64,000 nt of DNA from Pachyseris speciosa. Lineage: Eukaryota; Cnidaria; Anthozoa; Scleractinia; Pachyseridae. The DNA lies in the NCBI GenBank assembly GCA_016490735.1, contig JAEMWC010000105.1, positions 207,001 to 271,000 of the forward strand, in the 5' to 3' direction. The notes beneath the pieces are model-generated. The model ran no database searches and had not been told where the DNA came from. It saw nothing but the letters and a program-made list of their open reading frames with translations. Both the position numbers and the translations under genes were made by a program. Shown one piece after another: positions 26,946-36,412 of this stretch. The first letter of the stretch is position 1. Every line of letters begins with the position of its first letter.

Positions 26946-27370
26946 TTAATTGAATGAAAAGCGTTCGTTGATACCATGGGGATTAAGGGTGCCGATTTGA
27001 AAGATGAATTTTTGCTCTTGATTTTTACGTCTTTCCGTGATACCTTGATGTAGGGAAAGGCCACAGATCGACATGGTTGATTGTTGTTTGGAATGCTGGG
27101 CTAAGTCGCTCGAAGCATGGTTAGCGCTAACCATTGGTGAGATGTATCAAAACCTATAGATGTTCATGGTATTTAACCCGTGTTAGCGCTAACCATGCTT
27201 CGAGGAACTGGAGCCAGCTGGGCGACTGGTTTGGATGCGTGTTTGTCATCAGTCTTTCTCAACATCAGGTGTTCTCGGAATCGGTCGCCTAGTCGTCTTC
27301 CTGTTCGCCGATGCATAACTTTTTGCATAATGTACAGGTTATACATTAGATAACAATTGCGGAGGTACAC
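26946..27370 (-). pseudogene. GIY-YIG relic of a Penelope-like element (diverged copy)
   Basis: The N-terminal half (27173-27370) has MHRRTGRRLGDRFREHL followed by KTDDKHASKPVA; the C-terminal half (26946-27134) has MSICGLSLHQGITERRKN and FIFQIGTLNPHGINERFSF. They are separated by a full-length copy of the GGTTAGCGCTAACC MITE (27098-27215). This copy keeps the GINERFSF ending that the array units have lost, so it preserves an older state. Confidence 0.75.
27098..27215 (+). mobile_element. ~118-bp MITE with GGTTAGCGCTAACC arms (full length)
   Basis: Left arm GTCGCTCGAAGCATGGTTAG and right arm GCTAACCATGCTTCGAGGAA are inverted. The middle contains AACCTATAGATGTTCATGG. In array units the middle and right arm are missing, leaving about 35 bp. 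Confidence 0.75.
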
Positions 27371-27420
27371 GTGAAACGATCAGTGATCTTAACACATCGC
27401 CAAGGGCGAAATCTGTTTAC

Positions 27421-27997
27421 GGTGGTCAATTTACATTGTCAACTCCGTTGATAAACCAAATTTTCACTCCCCCACCGGAAAATTATCTTAGCCATAACTT
27501 TGTTCTGATACTAGGTACAGAGCCAGAAATCGTTCTAAGTGGTTTCTCCATACCTGCGGTTCAACTCCTTTGCTTTTTAATGTTATACATGCATGGCGAC
27601 GTATTTTATTTTGTTGTTGAAAACCAATGTTTAACTCTGGAATGTTTCAGGTAAATGCGTTTTCGCAAGACTTGCAAAGTGCGAGATGGGAAATTAAGAG
27701 AAAAGACCCAGAAAAGGGTAAATCTGCCGCCAAAGCTATGTTTCACCGGTTTCACTTTGTAACTGAGTTAGAATATTGACTAGACGAATACAAACACTGC
27801 CTGCGAGTCGCTGTCTTATTCAAAAAGAAAAACAAAATGATGAGTGGTCTCGTCGTTCGTTGTCATTTCAGCTCCTTTATGTCACCGTTTCAGAGCCGTG
27901 TAGCTTGTCGAAATTTACTCTGAAGCGAACAAGGCCTCAAGGATTGTACGCCGGGAACACAACGGATATGTAAATTAATTAGGATACATAATTAGAA
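27421..27997 (+). repeat. Diverged array copy, unit positions 1-~600
   Basis: Aligns with the start of the unit from the left inverted repeat onward, with small deletions (the CCCACCGACGCG stretch near 27470 is shortened). It is interrupted at about 27998 by the Penelope-like fragment. I see no gene in it. Confidence 0.88.
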
Positions 27998-28039
27998 TTA
28001 TTAATATTGCTTTAGAAATACACAGGCAAGTAAAAACTA

Positions 28040-28078
28040 GCGATATAATGTTCCGACGTTTCGGCGACCTCATGAGGC
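28040..28078 (-). other. Hammerhead-like core in Penelope-like flank
   Basis: On the minus strand the sequence reads CTCATGAGGTCGCCGAAAC then GTC. This fits the minimal hammerhead layout (CTGATGA, stem II GG-TCG-CC, GAAAC, GTC) except for one base in the first box. The inverted flank at 29030-29062 has CGTCATGAGGTCGCCGAAAC. Confidence 0.5.
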
Positions 28079-28297
28079 TATTCTCAAGGAATGAATAATA
28101 CAAGCGGGTTCAACGGAGTAAGTTCTTAGATTTACATTAATGGGATTAATTTAAATAAATACTTTGGCGCGGATCGAATCAGTTTGTACATTCAAGCGTG
28201 GTCTTAATTGTTTGATGTACAGCATTTCGTTAATTAAACAATCAAATTTGTTCCTGCATTTTTTCAGTACTTTGAAACAACTGAGGAGGTCTTCAGG

Positions 28298-28749
28298 CAG
28301 GGGCACCCAACGACAAGTTTCGGTAGATATCTGTTCGGTGGAGGGTAGTTCGCCTTTGGCTTTCGGCGTCGATTAAAGAGTGCACTCGCTTGGATTTTCG
28401 TAACTAAAACGTGGCCTAAAAGATTTGCAATTGAGAAATCATAGCTCCTGAGGTTTTCGAAAAGGTCATAATTGCTGTTTTTGGCAGTTAAAAACGTCAG
28501 CTAGCATTTTCGGAAAGAAAATAGGTTCCTAGAAAGTTCCTGGAAAGTTCATTTCAGCTTGCATTTTCTCAAAGGAAGATTTTGTTCCCTAACATTTTCG
28601 GGCAATTAAAATTTCAGCTAGAGAATCCGAACAGATGAACTTCTTGTAGCTTATGAAAAAATCACTTTAAAACAGACTTGAAACACCATAAGGTACTTAA
28701 AAATGCCTTTCTACAGCTTTTGGTTGATTTGGCTTGTTGGGTGCCCCTG
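28298..28749 (+). mobile_element. 452-bp MITE, TIR CAGGGGCACCCAACGA, 6-bp TSD
   Basis: Begins CAGGGGCACCCAACGA and ends TTGGGTGCCCCTG, with TTCAGG directly repeated at 28292-28297 and 28750-28755. It splits the GIY-YIG frame of the Penelope-like fragment. A second copy in inverse orientation lies at 63318-63770 with its own duplication (TCAAAT). No coding capacity. The transposase family is not recognised. Confidence 0.88.
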
Positions 28750-29075
28750 TTCAGGGACTGCGCTCACGTGGTCATTATCATAATGTTTCCGCACAGAGGA
28801 TGAAGTGCAGTTGTGGCCAACAACGCGTGCATGCAGATGTCCACGAGTATAACCAACATAGCTACCTGTATCGCACAGGTTACATTGAAAGCGGTAAACT
28901 ACGCACTGTTGGTTAACTAGCTGTGGTTTGGGCTCAAATTCTTGAAGGTCTTTGCCAATTTTGCGACTAACAAATACGGGTTGGATTGTGTTTACTCCGT
29001 TGAACTCGCTTGTATTATTCATTCTTTGAGAATGGCGTCATGAGGTCGCCGAAACGTCGGAACATTATATCGATA

Positions 29076-29417
29076 ATTTTAGAATTGTTTTAGCATTCAC
29101 TTTGTATATTTAGGTAATCGTGCTAAGGGCTCCTGTTGGTAGCAGGTTGCTTTTAAGCACCTGAAAGGGTTACCTTGAGCCTAAAATAAAATAAAGGATT
29201 GTGATCTGTTCTCTTCTGATGGATAAATGACTGTGAATATATGAAAATTCATATATTCGCCTCGCTGCGCATAGGATTGAAGATGATCATTCACATCTTC
29301 ATGCCTTAATCCGCGGTTCAAATATACGAATTTGTTATATATTTACTGTCATTTAAACAAAATTAAATACCGAATCGAAAAATTGTTAGTTTTGTACCTT
29401 GCTCAGATGCTCTGCTG
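29076..29417 (+). repeat. Diverged array copy, unit positions ~600-935
   Basis: Resumes with GAATTGTTTTAGCATTCACT after the Penelope-like insertion and ends at GCTCTGCTG, where the Polinton interrupts it. It continues at 51045. Confidence 0.88.
29412..29417 (+). repeat. Left target-site duplication (CTGCTG)
   Basis: CTGCTG directly precedes the left terminus AGTAGTATACTG and recurs after the right terminus. Six bases is the duplication size known for Polintons. Confidence 0.92.
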
Positions 29418-29603
29418 AGTAGTATACTGACGTCAAACGAATACGGATTCGTAGTTAAGCAAATAAGACTCATTTTCCCATTAAAACCCGCTGAGTGACA
29501 ACTTCCCCACCACCCAAGTTGTCCCTCAGCGGGTTAAAATGGGAAAATGAGTCTTATTTGCTTAACTACGAATCCGTATTCCTGTTGACGCCAGTATACT
29601 ACT
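29418..29603 (+). repeat. 186-bp terminal palindrome, left end
   Basis: AGTAGTATACTG at the tip is mirrored by CAGTATACTACT at 29592-29603. Between them two ~65-bp arms (29440-29504 and 29515-29580) are almost exact reverse complements around a C/A-rich loop, CCCCACCACC. The terminus could fold into one long hairpin, unlike a simple terminal repeat. It may be an origin or a protein-priming end. Confidence 0.92.
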
Positions 29604-29905
29604 TCGTACCCCACCCACTACCACTTTCAACCAGCCAAAACCAGTCAAACCAATTTGAAACCAGATTGACTAGTCACCCAATTAGAGAAAGGGGGATGAA
29701 GAATAATCGTGTCACCCAATTAGACACAAGGGGTACCAATAAACGAGCCGGAATTTTTTTCCAGCGAAAATATAGACAGGAGAATGGCAACCACTGGAAA
29801 GACGGAACAAACAGAGACAACAGAGCCGTTTGTTGAATGGTTTTACCAAATGATGTTGGAGGACGAAGAGAGTGAGAGTCCACCCGTTCCACCCCCACGC
29901 AGAAA
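29418..29905 (+). repeat. Left Polinton terminal inverted repeat (~488 bp)
   Basis: Near-identical in inverse orientation to 50557-51044. The outer 186 bp is a palindrome; the inner ~300 bp is not, and contains the upstream region and first ~40 codons of the polymerase gene. Similarity ends shortly after CCACGCAGAA. Confidence 0.93.
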
Positions 29906-32900
29906 GAAGTTTCGCAGATAGCAGCCAACCCCCGTTCTTGAAACACAAGCTCCATATGGAGAAATTCCCCGCCCATCCAGACGGAGAGTAACCGAAACTT
30001 TTGCCCCCGCTGAATTTCGAGGTGTGGAAAAAAGAAACCCGAAGGCGCGAAATCTTGTGGTATATTCCCGGACAAGATCTCGCCGACAATCGCGATCACA
30101 CGCGAGAAATGATGGCACTTCTTCGCCAAAATGTCGACACTTCTTTTATCTTTAAACACGCAACCACCAATGTCCTTCGCAACATCGAGACCGGTGATGA
30201 AATGGAATACCAAGACAACAAAAACAGCCGTTCCCCATGGTTCACTAAAATTGCAGATGCAGAATAATGGTTGAGAGAGCGGGAGAGAGAACGGTTGCAG
30301 CAGCAAGTTGCTCGCCCCACCACAAAATGGGTCTTTGAAAGGTATAACCATCTTAAGTTAAAAGTTTTGTTGGATCGTCAACCACTTCTGGGAACAGGTC
30401 CACTTCCAGTTTGGCTTCGCAACTTGGCAAGGGGGAACCATGGAATGATTTGTCTGGACACCTTTGGTGACAACCTTTGCTTCTAGCGCTGCTTGGCAGT
30501 GCACCGCGACAAAAGACCAGATTGTTGCGAACGGGATTGCCGCAAGTTGGCGCGAAGCTATCTCGATCTTCCCAAACTTCCAAAAGATACAGTTGGAACC
30601 TCCCTCGATGAATTGGACAGCATTGAAAACTATTTCAACAAGTCTCTTCCTCCAACCGAATGGCTTGGTATTCGCGTCTACGAACCCGAACCAACAAACG
30701 ACAAACCCATTTGGCATCTGGTACGAAACCCAAATCCAAAGTTAAAAGACATTCTGACAATTGGTATTTACGAGGGCATGCCTTCTATATTCGGGACATT
30801 TCCAAACTCGCAAAAGCTTACCATTGCGCCCAATGCGACCAGAGATTCACAAGACTTGGGGATCTCCACCGCCACGCAAACGAAAGGTGTCACAACGGTG
30901 AAACAAAAATTCGCTGCTGGTCGAAACCAGTCGAAAAGCCCGCAACCGCATTTGAAAAGGCTTTCTTCCCTCGAAACACAAAGTTTTCCGAAACAGGCTG
31001 TCGTTGGATGGAACGAGAGGCAGAAAAACGTGGAGCCCGCATCCACCATGCGCTTTGTGGACATGGAGGCGAGAGACATATCGAGAAAAGTTTTGTGGAT
31101 GGGTTTGACCCTACAACCCAAACAGTCTTTCAATTGCACGGTTGTCTTTACCACGGCTGTCGCAGATGTTTCCCCGAAGGCAGAGACGAACCATTCGAAG
31201 ATGGGGACACGCTCGAAGATCGATGGAAAAGAACCCGAAAACGCACCGCGCAGCTTCGCGAGGCTGGCTTTGAAGTTGTGGAGAAGTGGGGCTGTGAAGT
31301 CGGCACCCTTTCCAGAAAATACCACCACGAGGCATACACAACAAGCTATCCTCACGCAATAACCTACGACTTCGAAGCATTCGGAGACACCAACCGCCGA
31401 AAAGAACAGACACCATCTTTGACGATCGAAAACGTACACACCCCAATCTCTGTCTCCGTACAACCGTGTGCCCAACCACATTTGCAACAAAGATCCCTAC
31501 ACCTTAGTCTTTCTTTTCCTGGACGAGCTGCACCGGGGAGGGGAGAAAATCCGAAGGGCTGTCCGAGCAAAGTTCTTTCCTCCCGACATGGATTTTCCCC
31601 CCAAAAAACAACACAAACGCATCGAAAATTGGTGCAACCAAGTTCCCACCCTCGGGTTCAACTCTGGGAAATACGATTTGAACTTGATCAGAAACCAGTT
31701 CGTGGAACAACTTTGCAAATGCGACACAAACGTGAAAGTGGGGAAACAAGCCAACCGGATTATGTACCTTCTCGAACCAAAATCGAGATTTCTCGACATT
31801 GTCAACTACATTGGCCCAGGGACCAGCTACGACAAATGGTTAAAAGCATTCGAGTGTGAGGGAGAGAAGTCGTGATTCCCATACGATTGGTTCGATTCGC
31901 CAGACAAACTCGATTACCCTGGGCTTCCCCCTTATTCCGAATGGTATTCTAAATTGCGCAGCGAATATTTGCTTTCGGAAGAAGAGTACACAAAATGTGT
32001 CCAGTTGTTTCAAGACGAAGGAATGAAAACGTTTGCCGACTGGTTGGAATACTACAACAATTTGGACGTAGCCCCAGGCTTGGAAGCATTGGAAAAAATG
32101 CGGGCCTTCTACACCGAGAAAGGAATTGGCATCTTGAAAGACGCGGTGTCGATCCCTGGGGTAAGCATGCACTATCTCCTCCGTGGCGCAATCGAACGAG
32201 GGGCGGACATTTGGATACCAAGGAAAGAAGCTTTCGACATGTTGAAAGGATCTGTGGTTGGTGGACCAAGTATTGTTTTCACAAGGTACCACGAAGCACA
32301 AAAAACAAAAATCCGAGACCACCAGTTTCGAAACCCCCACCTCTGTCAGAAAATCCTCGGCTACGACGCCAATGCGTTGTATCTCTCGACAATGGCGCAG
32401 GACATGCCTTGCGGGCAGGGGATGGTTCGACCATACGACAATCCTACCGCTGCCACACGCAGTCTCGCGTTCAGACTTCGAAGAGGTCTTTGGTTCGGCT
32501 TCGCAGAGGTCGACATCGAGATTTCCAAACGTTTGTGGCCGAAGTTCGAGGAGATGTGCCCATTCTTCCACAACACAGAAGTGCCGGCTGAAGCTGTTCC
32601 CTAACACATGTTTGACTGCCTGGAAAAAACTGGTCGTTCTCGTGGGGATGGAAAGAAGTTGGTCGGCGCACTTTCTGCAAAGAAAATACTTCTCTACGCC
32701 CCCTTGTTGCGATGGTACATCGATCACGGGGCATGGATCACAGCAGTGTATCGCACAATTGACTATACAGCCGCCAAACCCATTGTCTGGTTTGTGGAAG
32801 AAGTCACAACAGCCAGGCGAACCGGCGACACCGACAAAAGCAAGAACTTCTCGCCGAAATGTTCAAACTGTTGGGGAATTGTGCGTATGGGAAAATGACC

Positions 32901-33581
32901 AAGGCAGTCGAGCGGCAGACGAACGTGACCTATACCAAAGACGAGAAGACTGTTGACCGGACAATGCGTAGCCCCTTCTTCGAGGATCTCGAGGAAATTG
33001 GCAGCGCGTACGAGTTGGAAAACCGAAAGACAAAGGTGACGATCGATTGCCCCTTCCAAATCGGAATCGCAGTGTACCAACTCGCAAAGCTGCGGATGTT
33101 GGAATTCTACTACGATTTTCTGGACAAGTACATCGACCGAAAAGACTTCGAGTTGATGCAAATGGATACCGACAGCAACTATTTGGCGATATCGGGGGAG
33201 AAGCTGGAGGATGTTGTGCGTCCACACATGCGGGAGGAATTCGAGGCCGACAAAAAGAACTGGCTGGCGTGGGACAAGTGGCGTGGGCGGACACCGGGGC
33301 TGTTCAAACTTGAATGCTCAGGAGAACGGATGATTGCGCTCTGCTCGAAGTGTTACTTCGTGGATGTCGACGGAAAGTACGCGAAGTTCTCCACAAAGGG
33401 AGTGTCGAAGCGGCAAAACGAAATTCGGTGGGAGCGGTTTGAAGCTGCGCTCGCGGGACACAAGGACATGGCGGAAAACACAGGCTTCCGAATGCACGAA
33501 TCCAATACAAAACAGGTTGGTTCTGTTTTGTCATTTCCCACTCGACGGGGTAAATTCGCAAAGACCAAACAGGATCAGTGA
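29784..33581 (+). pseudogene. PolB: Protein-primed DNA polymerase B (pPolB), disrupted
   Basis: About 1,265 codons long, as expected for a Polinton polymerase, which would copy the element from its ends by protein priming. The ATG at 29784 lies within the terminal repeat and begins MATTGKTEQTETTEPF. Then come a conserved Polinton N-terminal segment (CLAVHRDKRPDCCERDC near 30490), a C2H2-like finger (YHCAQCDQRFTRLGDLHRH near 30815), LHGCLYHGCRRC near 31140, exonuclease motif ITYDFEAF near 31355, palm motif A YDANALYLS at 32362, motif B KLLGNCAYGKM at 32863 and motif C MDTDSNYL at 33161. Breaks: in-frame stops at 29919, 30265, 30484, 31873 and 32602, and frameshifts near 29925-30090, 30780, 31455 and 32850. 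The C-terminal end beyond NTGFRMHES (about 33485) looks cut short. Catalytic Asp residues remain in place. Confidence 0.93.
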
Positions 33582-34428
33582 CTCTTCGCACACCTCCCTC
33601 GAACTCCCCCGGCTGGAAAAGAAATCGAACGCGTGTTCCAAGGGGCAGTTTTCTTTCTTCCTTGCCGACAGGTCTTCCGTACGGAGCAGTGGCGGGTTCT
33701 GCGAATACACTTTGTTGTTTTATCGCATCGACAGGTTTTGCGTCTATCAACCGCGTGACTTGGTTGTTCGCAGCAGCAACAATTCGCGGAAGCCGTTGCA
33801 CCTGCGCCACAGACCGCTCTCCCTCAGGCAGTCGCATTTCTACCGCGTATTGGTGGCGAAACAACGCCTCTGCCGACGTTCGGTTCCATCGCTCCACAAT
33901 TGCTCGGTCGCGGTGCACTTCGGGATGCCCGCGTCGGATGGTTGTGCCATGCTTCGCCATCGTTTGCGAGACAGCACCCATGAACTCTCGCCCAGGGTCG
34001 ACTTGCAACATCTTCGGCCATTGCAACGGACTACGTTTGTAAATTTTTTCGAAAGCCGCAGCAACTTCCTCCGCGTTCTTTGTGGGGAGAGGTTCGGCCT
34101 CTTTGTATCTGCTCGCCACATCGACAACCGTCAGCGTGTACTTCCAAAGTTTGCCCCCAACCTTGTCATGTGACATAAAAAGCAGGTCAGCTTGGTGCAC
34201 CGCGTTGGGAATGGACACGTCGAACCTCGGGCGAGGAATTTTCGAGGGCGGGGGGAGAAAGATTTGCCAAACAGCCTGTTTGTGCAATCATCTCTTCGCA
34301 ACCGCTTCCGGGATTCTGGCTTTTTGCGCCAATTTTTTTGCCGCATCCCACCCCTTCCAGTATCCTTCTGGACTGTAATAGATTCGCGAAAGTCGCCGTT
34401 CTTCCCTTTTCGAAGGAACGTTTGTCAT
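33500..34428 (-). pseudogene. INT: Polinton integrase (rve superfamily), disrupted
   Basis: DDE integrase of the retroviral/LTR-retrotransposon type, which would insert the element and make the 6-bp duplication. The ATG at 34428 begins MTNVPSKREERR, followed by YYSPEGYWKGWDAAKKLA (Polinton-specific N-terminal region) and an in-frame TGA at 34288. The catalytic core follows: HQADLLFM (first Asp), LQVDPGREF (second Asp) and RDRAIVERWNRT (Glu). A C-terminal DNA-binding part LPLGTRVRFL...DPVWSLRIYPVEW ends at QPVLYWIR near 33505. The frame runs on to 33304, antisense to the polymerase, but this tail lacks the expected ending, so the gene seems cut at the same point as the convergent polymerase gene. 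Confidence 0.92.
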
Positions 34429-34535
34429 TCATTTGAACATCTGCTTTGCAGAAAAAAATATATTTCTGAAAGAAAAATATATCCAAAAGAAAAAGTCAAC
34501 CACTACAGCGAAGCTGTCACTAAATCGAAGCTGTA
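34429..34535. promoter_or_regulatory. Divergent intergenic region, AT-rich
   Basis: A 107-bp gap between the integrase start (minus) and the next plus-strand gene. It contains AAAAAAATATATTTCTG and AAAATATATCC, TATA-like on both strands, so it probably drives both genes. This is inferred from position and composition only. Confidence 0.4.
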
Positions 34536-35171
34536 ATGCTCGGAATCGAGATTGGAGAAGAAGAGAAACAAAAAGCTTGGCAGGCGTTTACGCACCCTGA
34601 GGTGGGAATCGCTGCTCCCAAACCACTTGTGGTGAGTGAAGAAAAAATCGAATGGCATTGCGAAGAGAAAATGGAGGAAAGACAGGAAGATTTCGAACTT
34701 GTTTGCCGAAAATGCGGGCTTGTGAAGAAGCTCGACACAGTGCTCCACCCCTCCAGAGAAGATAGAGGCTGGCGGCCAGTTGTGATTCCCCAGAAACACA
34801 TCCGCAAAACTCTGGAAAGATACAACATTTTCAACGCAGTCAACACCTGCATGTTGGCTGATGGGCGGGAGTGTGGTACACCACGGTGGGAGATTTTGGG
34901 AAACGTCATCCACGAGTTGGCGCACTTTGACAAGAAGTCAGTGAATTATATTTGTTTCTTTCACGACTATTTCGAAGCGGTTCCAGAGGAAGTTTGACCG
35001 CGCAAAAAAGAAATTCTCGCAAGAATTTCACCAACCTTTGAGAAAATGCAGCCAAAGACACGGCAAAAGGCGAAAGAAAGGTTCGACAGGTGGTGGAACA
35101 TTGCGAATTCGCAGGTTGTAGTGAAAAAACTTGGGTCAATTGAAGAAATACCCATCAAGAGGTATTCATGA
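34536..35171 (+). pseudogene. Unrecognised Polinton protein with CxxCG motif
   Basis: About 211 codons with one in-frame TGA at 34995-34997, after which the same frame continues (PRKKEILARISPTFEKMQ) to a stop at 35169. The N-terminus is acidic; residues ~65-70 hold VCRKCGLVKKL, a single CxxCG pair that could be half of a zinc ribbon as in TFIIB-like or late viral transcription factors, but no second pair is obvious. The C-terminal part is basic and Trp-rich (RFDRWWNIANS). The stop overlaps the ATG of the next gene (ATGA), as in compact viral transcription units. I cannot assign a family. Confidence 0.6.
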
Positions 35172-36398
35172 ATCTCATTGAGAATATTCAAGCTCTTCCT
35201 TTTGAGCTTCGAGAAAAAATTCTCAAAGAGTTCATCGCCATTAAAATTGAAGAGCGTAAGGACATGGGTTGGGGAAAGGTGTTTTTTCACATCAAATACG
35301 GCCCCTATTGCCAAAAATGTGAGCAGCTTACGAAAATTACCCATTGTCTTGAGTGCTGGGCTACTACAAATAACATGCTACTGAATCCCAAGAAAACTAA
35401 AGATATGTGGATCTCCTTCTGCAAAAATTCTATCGAACCGGAAACTCTGCGAATGAATAACACACAAGTGGAGAGGGTATCCCAGTTTAAACTACTTGGA
35501 GTATGGCAGCAAAATAACCTACGTTGGAACTACCATGTTGAACAAATAATAAAGAAAGCTTGCAAGAGATTATATCATCTACGTGAATGTAGGAGCGCAA
35601 GGTTGCCTACGGAGGTTGGCATTATAGTTTATTGTACCAAAATCCGCCCACTCCTTGAATATGCGTCACAAGTCTGGGGTGGTCTACCACAGTATTTGGC
35701 AGACGACCTACAGTCCATACAAAACAGGTGTCTGGATATAATAGGTATATCGAGAACATCTCTCCCAGCGTTGGAGCAGAGACAAATGGAAGCAAAAAAA
35801 CGTGAATTGGGAAGAACGATAGAAGACATCAATCATCCCAATCAAATATTTCTCTTAAAGCCAAGAATAAGTCATAGTTACAATCTACGATCCAAACCTG
35901 GTCCAGTAGTCATACCAAGGTCTGGAACCCAAAGACATGCAAACTCTTTTATAGCAAGAGCCGCAAGGCTGCTAAATTCTTAAATGTATAGTACATTTAT
36001 ATATCTATATTTACATTTATATTTATTATTTCCAGGTAAAACCGTGAGGTCTGAAAATCATTTTATTGTAATTTTACATTATTTCTTATACTGTAAATCC
36101 ATTGTATTTCTCTGTCAAAGATGGATCATTAAAGTTATTGTTATTATAATGCAACAATCATTGGTACAGAAACAATATGTGTTATGAATGCTACAAACAT
36201 GGAGAAGTTCACACAATGTTTCCAACATTTTCTGAAGAATGTTTTTATGTGTATATTTCAAGGTTGGGTGTGTTGGATTATCATGGCACAAACCCCAGGG
36301 AATTCAGAGCAGTATTGTCGTGAGAAATCGCGTGGGTGGAAAATGGAGGTTAGTACTCAAGGAATTTTCCATCAATTAAGTTCGCGTTCACATGTTAA
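35168..36398 (+). pseudogene. F-box-like / Cys-rich protein, split by a LINE
   Basis: The first ~60 codons (35168-35352) start MNLIENIQALPFELREKILK, where LPFELREKILKEF fits the start of an F-box helix, and go on to GPYCQKCEQLTK. A LINE fragment (35353-36150) interrupts, and the gene resumes near 36160 with CYECYKHGEVHTMFP and SRLGVLDYHGTNPREF. The two CxxC pairs could form one zinc site. In-frame stops follow at 36321 and 36351 before the terminal TAA at 36396. F-box proteins recruit substrates to SCF ubiquitin ligases; that role is only a suggestion from a short motif. It ends 14 bp from the convergent membrane-protein gene. Confidence 0.55.
35353..36150 (+). mobile_element. 5'-truncated CR1/L2-like LINE, 3' end
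   Basis: Frame-continuous with the host gene by chance, coding the last ~210 residues of a LINE reverse transcriptase: WATTNNMLLNPKKTKDMW, FKLLGVWQQNNLRWNYHV, TKIRPLLEYASQVWGGLP and IQNRCLDIIG. This thumb/C-terminal region has no catalytic Asp boxes. After the stop at 35981 comes an AT-rich 3' tail ending TTATTGTTATTATAATG. No clear target duplication was found. Confidence 0.82.
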
Positions 36399-36412
36399 TT
36401 TATAATTAGGTG

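Larger units (their letters stand above)
26447..27420 (+). repeat. Diverged array copy, unit positions ~2765-3651
   Basis: Starts ATGGATCACTTGGAAATCAA as in the unit near 2761 and runs through the right inverted repeat (about 26770-26832) and the spacer to the next TACGGTGGTC at 27419. Divergence from copies 1-6 is plainly larger than among those copies, with indels such as CTTTGTTTGTTTGTTG near 26701. Confidence 0.9.
27998..29075 (-). mobile_element. 5'-truncated Penelope-like element with inverted flanks
   Basis: Inserted in the diverged unit at TAGAATT, which is found on both sides (27975 and 29071 area). Minus-strand coding gives the GIY-YIG part: CVVYRFQCNLCDTGSYVGYT then HLHARVVGH (28711-29022), and beyond the nested MITE the typical C-terminal end with LYIKQLRPRLNVQTDSIRAK (28150-28290). 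Both ends carry the same ~80-bp sequence in opposite orientation, including ATGAGGTCGCCGAAACGTCG, the inverted pseudo-LTR arrangement of this class. No reverse transcriptase is present. Confidence 0.8.

Noticed and set aside
33304..33500. Integrase C-terminal extension antisense to polymerase
   Set aside because: The frame here is the shadow of the polymerase coding strand; no integrase motif continues past QPVLYWIR.
34536..35171. Calling this protein a VLTF3-like late transcription factor
   Set aside because: Only one CxxCG pair is visible and the rest does not follow the family pattern I know; left unassigned.
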